Notes under the pieces: model-generated | The model's input: only the letters and a program-made list of their open reading frames with translations | What the model was told of the DNA's origin: nothing | Databases searched by the model: none | Assembly: GCA_905221615.1 (NCBI GenBank) | Contig: CAJNDT010004968.1 | Span: forward strand, 229,122-293,121 | Source of the DNA: Symbiodinium sp. CCMP2592 | Taxonomy: Eukaryota > Sar > Dinophyceae > Suessiales > Symbiodiniaceae | Direction: 5' to 3' | Length of the DNA stretch: 64,000 nucleotides | Shown: positions 59,301-64,000 of the stretch, piece by piece | Layout of the letters: the number at the start of each line of letters is the position of its first letter | Numbering within the stretch: position 1 is the first letter of the stretch | Program-made: the position numbers and the translations under genes

Positions 59301-61448
59301 ATAGAAGCCCAAATCTCGAGGTAGCTGAATACTTAAGAAACTGCGCAAGTCACGTGGCGGGATGGATGGGTTGTTCCTTGCAAAGTTCAGGAGGGATATC
59401 TAGACTTCAATTAAGTGATAAAATAGATAGTCCATCATAGAGCACGTCTTTGCCATATGGGCAGAATATGATCATGATCGTTTGAATATGCTACAGCTAG
59501 AGAATTAGCAGGATTACAATTACCGCCAACCACGTGCCTCGATTCTACCTGAACTATACTGATTCTATCGATCCTTGTATAACCAATGTACCCCACGCAT
59601 ATTCAGGCTTGCTTGAGTCAATCTACCCGAGCCTGCCCCATTATTATTGGGAATTGAACCCGGCACTAGCCTCCAAACCCTGACACATCCCAACGACCAG
59701 GCCTTGTAACCCGCGTAAACCTGGAAACGGTGTTTACGTGCACTCTGTAGCCTCCAGAAACCCCGCAGTGCCTACACATAAACCCCGCGTAGGCTTCTAC
59801 TTCGCTGGAGTTGGAGGAAGACTGGAGACTGGGGCAAAGATCCCGAGATCTTTCTGCGAGGCGCTGCCTGCTGCATCCTCTGGGTCTGAGCTACAGCATG
59901 CAGACTTGGCGAAGTCAAGCGGTCACGCTGGCCACTTACACCTATAGTACGCATGACTCTCGATCGTACAAATATTGCAACTTTTCCGCACAACCGTGGC
60001 TGCGCAACGAGTTGACTAGAGTTAATTGGAACAGCGCAGCAAAGTGAATTACGCATTATCGGGTACTTTGAAATGTGTCGAAGGGAAGCAAGCCTGCCAC
60101 CTGCTGGGAATTCTCAACCCCTTCGCCCCATAGACGTACTTCAAAAGACTTGGAAGTCCTGCATCCGACCAGTCATCTTCTCCCATCTCTAAGGAACACA
60201 GAAGTGCAATCACTTTCTCTTCCGAGCAGGAAGTCGTTGCAGCTGTGTGGCTGGATTGGTTGAAGGCCGGGAGCAGCTGTGACATATGGTGCCCGAACTC
60301 CTTGGTGTAGGTCCTGGGCAAGCGTATTTTGCAAGGGAGGGTTTACGCTAGCCTTGGCAGGCTTGCCTATCGTGCAGCTCACTGAAAATTAAGAGCCGGT
60401 CTGAGTTGCTTTGAGGCCTGCAGCCCCTGTGAAGCATTGTTTGCCTTGCTTGTCGATGCTGCGCTTCACGATCGGCGGAGTCGGCTTGCTTTTGCGCTTT
60501 GCCTGCTGCTCTTCTTTGAACGCACGAAGGAGGGGCCCCCTCTGAAACCTGGAAATAAATCGGCGATTGGACCACAGGATCGTTCTTTTTGGAGTGGCAC
60601 TACAGTAGTGCATCATCCAGAATCTGACGACAAAGACCTGCGATCACTGGTTGCTCTAGCTGTACCAATTGATCTTACTAAAGCAGCGCTGCGTGATATT
60701 GGTCAAAAGTCGGAACCTCCTGCACATCACAAAGCCACTGAAATCGTGGATGACGGGCAGCAAGGGAAGACCCTGGTTGCTCCAGAACCCAAGCCGCCCC
60801 CAGGGATGCGCAGAGCAAGGAAATCAGCACCGTCCTTGCAGGCCGGCTAAGCATGATGGCGGGTCTAGGGAACTTTCGGAGGATATTGTTATATTACATT
60901 CACCTATAGGCCCATTCTTTTAGCAAGATTACAGACTCAGTCTTTGCTGGTGCACACATGAAGCTTGCGGGATTCTTGTATTTCGTGAGCTAGACTAACT
61001 ACTGGACGGTCCTGCTCACCATGCCATTACCCTTGACAACACTGTCGCATGACTCGTTGCCGAGGGGGTTGAGATAAGATCTCATCGTCACACCGCGTGC
61101 AATCGAAACCCAAGAACTACATTGCATGCCTTGCCATAGAGTAAAACCGTCGTCGGCTCCCTTCAGGACGGACATGAGGTGAAGCCTGGGCTTAGCTCAT
61201 TTGGGAAAAACCAGGTAGCTGTCGTATGTAGGTTAACAGAAAAGCATACACTGCCTCACAATCCACTGGGCCCCGATCGCAAACCCAGCCGGCGTAGTCA
61301 CGTCCATAGATCGAGCATATTTCACGTCCATTGAAGCAACGGGACAAGCATGCATAGTCCGGACAGCATTGCTCATCACAGCTTCACCCGCATAGTGCTC
61401 TACGAATGGAAAGACCTGCGACATGACTGAGACCCCACAGGACTGTTG
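53863..61448 (-). CDS. Gene of about 17 exons, composite dinoflagellate protein of unknown function
   Basis: Exons traced by frame and splice phase: 61267-61448, 61003-61185, 60717-60834, 60402-60623, 60101-60313, 59801-59890, 57338-57419, 57133-57234, 56545-56667, 56048-56371, 55736-55903, 55554-55609, about 54716-54931, 54493-54605, 54230-54355, 54125-54169, 53863-53926. Together about 800 codons, stop at 53863-53865. Donors are GT mostly, with GC (exons 11, 12) and GA (exons 4, 14, 16); most acceptors are AG|G. The 5' end is not located, and the exon 3 to 4 and 13 to 14 junctions are unresolved. I recall both halves of the protein from dinoflagellate predictions but no function. One gene is inferred from continuous phase. 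Confidence 0.65.
56545..59890 (-). CDS. Exons 6-9 of the 17-exon gene (linker region)
   Basis: Four short exons of low-complexity character join the two conserved halves: SDPEDAAGSASQKDLG then SSLPPTPA; TQQELQKALDLSRASPVKRE; VKSEYDEHHLPSPATPTPVT; MKQQMELMKTVILKQQAALD (predicted helix). Phases agree at each join (2, 0 and 0). They encode a Pro/Ser-rich flexible linker followed by a short coiled coil. The intron between exons 6 and 7 is about 2.4 kb and holds a perfect palindrome and a C-rich repeat. Confidence 0.55.
57440..57472. repeat. Perfect 16-bp inverted repeat in an intron
   Basis: TAAATTGTAGTCTAGA, one unpaired A, then TCTAGACTACAATTTA: 16 matched pairs. It lies about 20 bases upstream of the 3' splice site (57420-57421) of the intron between exons 6 and 7, so in the RNA it would form a stable hairpin beside the branch and acceptor region. 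Confidence 0.85.
57473..59800. other. Long intron with C-rich degenerate repeat
   Basis: Lies between exons 7 and 6 of the 17-exon gene. From about 58200 to 58700 the plus strand is C/A-rich with AACCCC, CAAACCC and GCAACCC words; the transcribed strand is G/T-rich, like decayed telomere-type sequence. A TGCATGCA-rich stretch with inverted symmetry lies at about 59026-59078. No coding exon recognised. Confidence 0.45.
60101..61448 (-). CDS. Exons 1-5 of the 17-exon gene (CSSWV / EQPGSSL half)
   Basis: Exon 1 reads VEHYAGEAVMSNAV and MDVTTPAGFAIGAQ; exon 2 GMQCSSWVSIARGVT and YLNPLGNESCDSVV, ending MVSRTVQ; exon 3 TVLISLLCASLGAAWVLEQP then GSSLAARHPRFQWLCDV; exon 4 FWMMHYCSATPKRTILWSNR, later DKQGKQCFTGAAGLKATQ; exon 5 TYTKEFGHHMSQLLPAF and LPSLLKYVYGAKGLRIPS. 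Joins 1-2, 2-3 and 4-5 restore a codon exactly (for example CA|G across exons 2-3). Exon 3 contains a hydrophobic stretch that could be a buried strand-helix rather than a membrane segment. The overall pattern of small motif blocks resembles an enzyme domain, but I cannot name it. Confidence 0.65.
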
Positions 61449-62480
61449 CTGCAATTCCAAATTCAGCACTGACCCTCCAACAATCAGGCCTGCTCCCCAT
61501 TGAATCGTTCATTGAACAGGAGGCAAAGGAGGGCCAGGATGAAAGCCTGCAGAGACAATGATTTTGCGAAGCATCCAAAATCCAGTATTATCGTTGTATA
61601 TCAGCCTTCGACGACTTTCCGTTCTGCATCCTAACACAAACCATTGAGCACATATTTAGGATTGGATCTTAATTCTTAATTCTTTCCGTATCATCCGGCC
61701 TTTGGGGCTTGCATCTTGAGCAGGCCGTGGACCATGCGCTCGGGCTTCATGTGGCCAGCTCGCGGCTTAAAGCTGCGACCAAAACTAACCGCTGATCGAT
61801 GATATCATCTGAGGCAAGCATATCTTGCTATCGGTATGGGTGCATGCAACTCACATAATCTTGCACTCCTGCGGCACAGCACTGCAGACAGTCGAAGTGC
61901 ATGCAGCTGCATGGTGCACTGGCATAGGGGGCGGTAACCTGAATCCGATGTATTCGAAGAGCAATCTGGTTCTCCAAGGCGACGACGATGCATGACCTGC
62001 GCAAGGGCCGGTATAGGTTCAGGACGGCAAGGGGGCTTCATTACCATGTTTAATCCAGCACGTGCTCTCGAGTCAGCCAGAAGCATCAGCAGGACCATTG
62101 TAACATGTGTTACAATAAACAGAATCTCAAGATTTTTGTCCACCGCGAAAGAGATCAGGACAGCTCGCAAAGAACCAAAGTCCTAAATGGATGAGCACGA
62201 ACAGATGATTGCAGCAGACCTGCTATCATGATCCAGGCAGCATCATATAGACCGTAAATTGAATCAACACAAACGACATACAGCGTAAGCCAATCTCAGA
62301 GTGTTTGCTGCAGACTTATCGATCAGTTCAAGCCGGCAGCTGCAAGGCTTCAAAAGGGGCCACAAAGGCCCAAGCAACCAAAATCAGCCTTTGCGGCGAG
62401 AGGTTCCATTTGGACCCCGTAATGCTATCCCCTCGCAGCTCAAAGCATGAAGTTGCTTCGATCACATAAGCCACTCGATT
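61449..62480. other. Region between two minus-strand genes; possible 5' exons not resolved
   Basis: The upstream exons of the 17-exon gene should lie here or it starts near 61470. A minus-strand frame (61805-62170) has a hydrophobic run, ILFIVTHVTMVLLMLLA, that could be a membrane segment or signal, but no splice join supports it. Confidence 0.3.
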
Positions 62481-64000
62481 CTAGGAATCAGTAGCCATTC
62501 CCTTCTTCTTGAGAAACGCCTCGACTTGCTTGCGAGACTTCCTTTTGGGGCCCTCAAAGCACTCCTTGCCGGCATCAGTCCATTTCTTACCTTAGCTAGA
62601 ACGGAAGAATCAATCAACGACGGCAATGTGTTGATGCGTATGCACGCAACTGTTCAAATATCCGCTTAGGAACTGATGTTGTCATCCCGAAGGAACTCCC
62701 AGGCCGCATTTGTAGCAATCTCGGGCCACTCTTCCGGGGTCTCGATCGTTTGGCCTCGCTCCTTCATCTTCTGCAACACATAGGTCCAGAAGACATCCTT
62801 CGGGGATACGACTATATGGATTCTCTATACTATTCGCACAGATATCGTATGCATCACAAACCCGCAAACTAAAAGTCCTCCAGTTTGGAGTGACCGGTCA
62901 CGAAGATGCGGATCTTTGCAGTGTAGGCGTCCCGGATCGCGTCGAATCTGGCCATATTGATGGGCCTGGTTGTGGGCCGAGGACGCCTGGCAAAGGTCTT
63001 CCTGCCCTCCTCGTCCCCATCCTCCTCCGGCTCAGCCTCAGAAGGCTCCTCCATCTCATCTTCATCGGCCTTTTCGGAGGCCGGTGCAGGCTCCGCATTC
63101 TCCGCAGCCTTGGCTTTGTTGCGAACACGCCGGAGGACTGATTTCTCAGCCTTGCGCTTCCCCGTCGCGCCAATCCAGGTGTTTTCGTCTCCACCCAAAG
63201 CATCCCAATCCTCATCATCCTCGTAGCGCTGCGTGGCATCCTCCATGCCCTGCTCCTCCTCGTACTCAATCTCGTGCGCACTCCCATCGCCACGCTTGCC
63301 GGCCTTTTTCTTTCCAGCTCGCGTCTTCGAGGCTTTGGAGGGCGAGACTTTCTTCCGCCCACGAAGCAGGAGCTTCCTGGACTTGGATCGACCGATCTTG
63401 CCTCCACTGCGCCTGAGCTTCGGAAGCTCTGCCGGAGGAGCTTCGCCCAAATCCTCGTCATCCTCAGGAGGAGCTTCCAGCTCCTCTGGCTCCGGATCCA
63501 GCTCCTCTCGCTCTGACTCAGATGGACCGACGCTGGCACAAGCAAGGACCTTGCTGGTCTTGGCTTTCGCCTTTCCCTTTGCTTTTGCCTTTGCTTTGCC
63601 TTTGGCTTTCGCCTTAGCCTTGCTCTTCGGCTTTACACCGGCAGAGCTCTCTGCCGCATCCTCGTAAGCCTCCTCCTCCTCCTCCTCAGTCGGCTTGCTC
63701 TTCTTCTCGGCAACGAGGCCCATCTGCATCTGCCGAGTGATGACTTTTGCAGCCTTGGCTGCACAAAGCGATGAAAATCATAAAACCACGCAGCACACTT
63801 GATTTCGCGCATGCGGGCCAAATGCATGACCAATCTTACCTCACACTTACCTCAGGCTAGCAGCAGGCTTCGCATCGGCAGGAAGGCTTTCACCAGCCCG
63901 GCTCGCCTCAACGGCTCTGAGCCGACGAGCCTCCTGATCACGAAGCTGCTGTCGCAACTTCTCCTGGCTTCGCAACGTCCTCTGGGCACGTTCCTGCTCG
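62481..64000 (-). CDS. 3' part of an acidic/Lys-rich nuclear-type protein gene, runs off the window
   Basis: Exons 63851-64000 (open at the edge), 62895-63758, 62674-62811 and 62481-62590, stop at 62481-62483. Exon 1 reads RTLRSQEKLRQQLRDQEARR (helical). Exon 2 is acidic and Lys/Ala-rich (KSKAKAKAKGKAKAKAKGK, several Glu runs), then RPINMARFDAIRDAYTAKI. Exon 3 reads VVSPKDVFWTYVLQKMKERG then PEEWPEIATNAAWEFLRDDN. Exon 4 reads KKWTDAGKECFEGPKRKSRK and ends MATDS. Joins 2-3 (G|TC) and 3-4 (A|GT) restore codons exactly. Join 1-2 (GAG|GTAAGT ... TGTGCAG|CC) has strong splice signals but is one base out of frame, suggesting an indel or another boundary. The lysine/alanine repeat suggests nucleic-acid or chromatin binding; this is inference. 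Confidence 0.65.

Noticed and set aside
62957..63667. Ser-rich plus-strand frames of 89-148 codons
   Set aside because: Antisense of the Glu/Lys-rich exon, which has intact splice joins on the minus strand.
1..64000. tRNA, rRNA or bacterial-type operons
   Set aside because: No cloverleaf, rRNA core sequence, Shine-Dalgarno pattern or operon layout was seen on either strand by eye; a covariance-model search would be needed to exclude small RNAs.

Overview
This window looks like nuclear DNA of a dinoflagellate, perhaps in or near Symbiodiniaceae/Polarella. Four things point that way. (1) Host genes are cut into many short exons. Their introns use GT, GC and GA donors, and most acceptors are AG followed by G. 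(2) Several exons resemble protein families I remember as multicopy in dinoflagellate predictions; this is recollection and cannot be checked here. (3) The LTRs carry the last 11-12 bases of the dinoflagellate spliced leader. (4) Repeats are abundant and there are no bacterial signals. Every gene I can support is on the minus strand.

Layout. 1-3.9 kb: no supported gene. 3.9-6.76 kb: an intron-rich gene of unknown function with a few frame breaks. 7.2-7.46 kb: a CTA/CTG trinucleotide microsatellite. 7458-24878: copy 1 of a very large Copia-type LTR retrotransposon, cut by a 100-N gap. 24979-28518: tetranucleotide repeats, a minisatellite of about 160-235 bp units, and an AT/G-rich palindrome array. 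28519-48212: copy 2 of the same element, with both LTRs. 48.2-48.5 kb: trinucleotide microsatellite again. 49.96-51.88 kb: a two-exon gene of a dinoflagellate multicopy type. 52.06-52.62 kb: a GIY-YIG-like ORF. 53.86-61.45 kb: one gene traced through about 17 exons. 62.48-64.0 kb: the 3' part of another gene, running off the window.

The retrotransposon is the main object. Reading the two copies against each other (each is broken where the other is intact) shows an element of about 19.7 kb with LTRs of about 433 bp (TG...CA). A gag-pol frame of about 3,630 codons runs coiled-coil Gag, two CCCH zinc fingers, aspartic protease, integrase, reverse transcriptase, RNase H and an unassigned tail of about 800 residues. 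A separate downstream frame of about 2,500 codons follows. This second ORF contains a domain with the ordered motifs of Tpt1/KptA RNA 2'-phosphotransferase (LRH, GWV, RAxxGHS, HAT, RLH, IP), flanked by zinc-ribbon-like cysteine clusters. I know of no LTR retrotransposon described with this cargo, and it is the strongest candidate here for an undescribed system.

The left flank of copy 1 and the right flank of copy 2 share the 5-bp duplication ATAGT and the same kind of microsatellite. The two copies may therefore be one insertion represented twice by the assembly, or a recombinant. Boundaries given for host exons are by-eye splice inferences.
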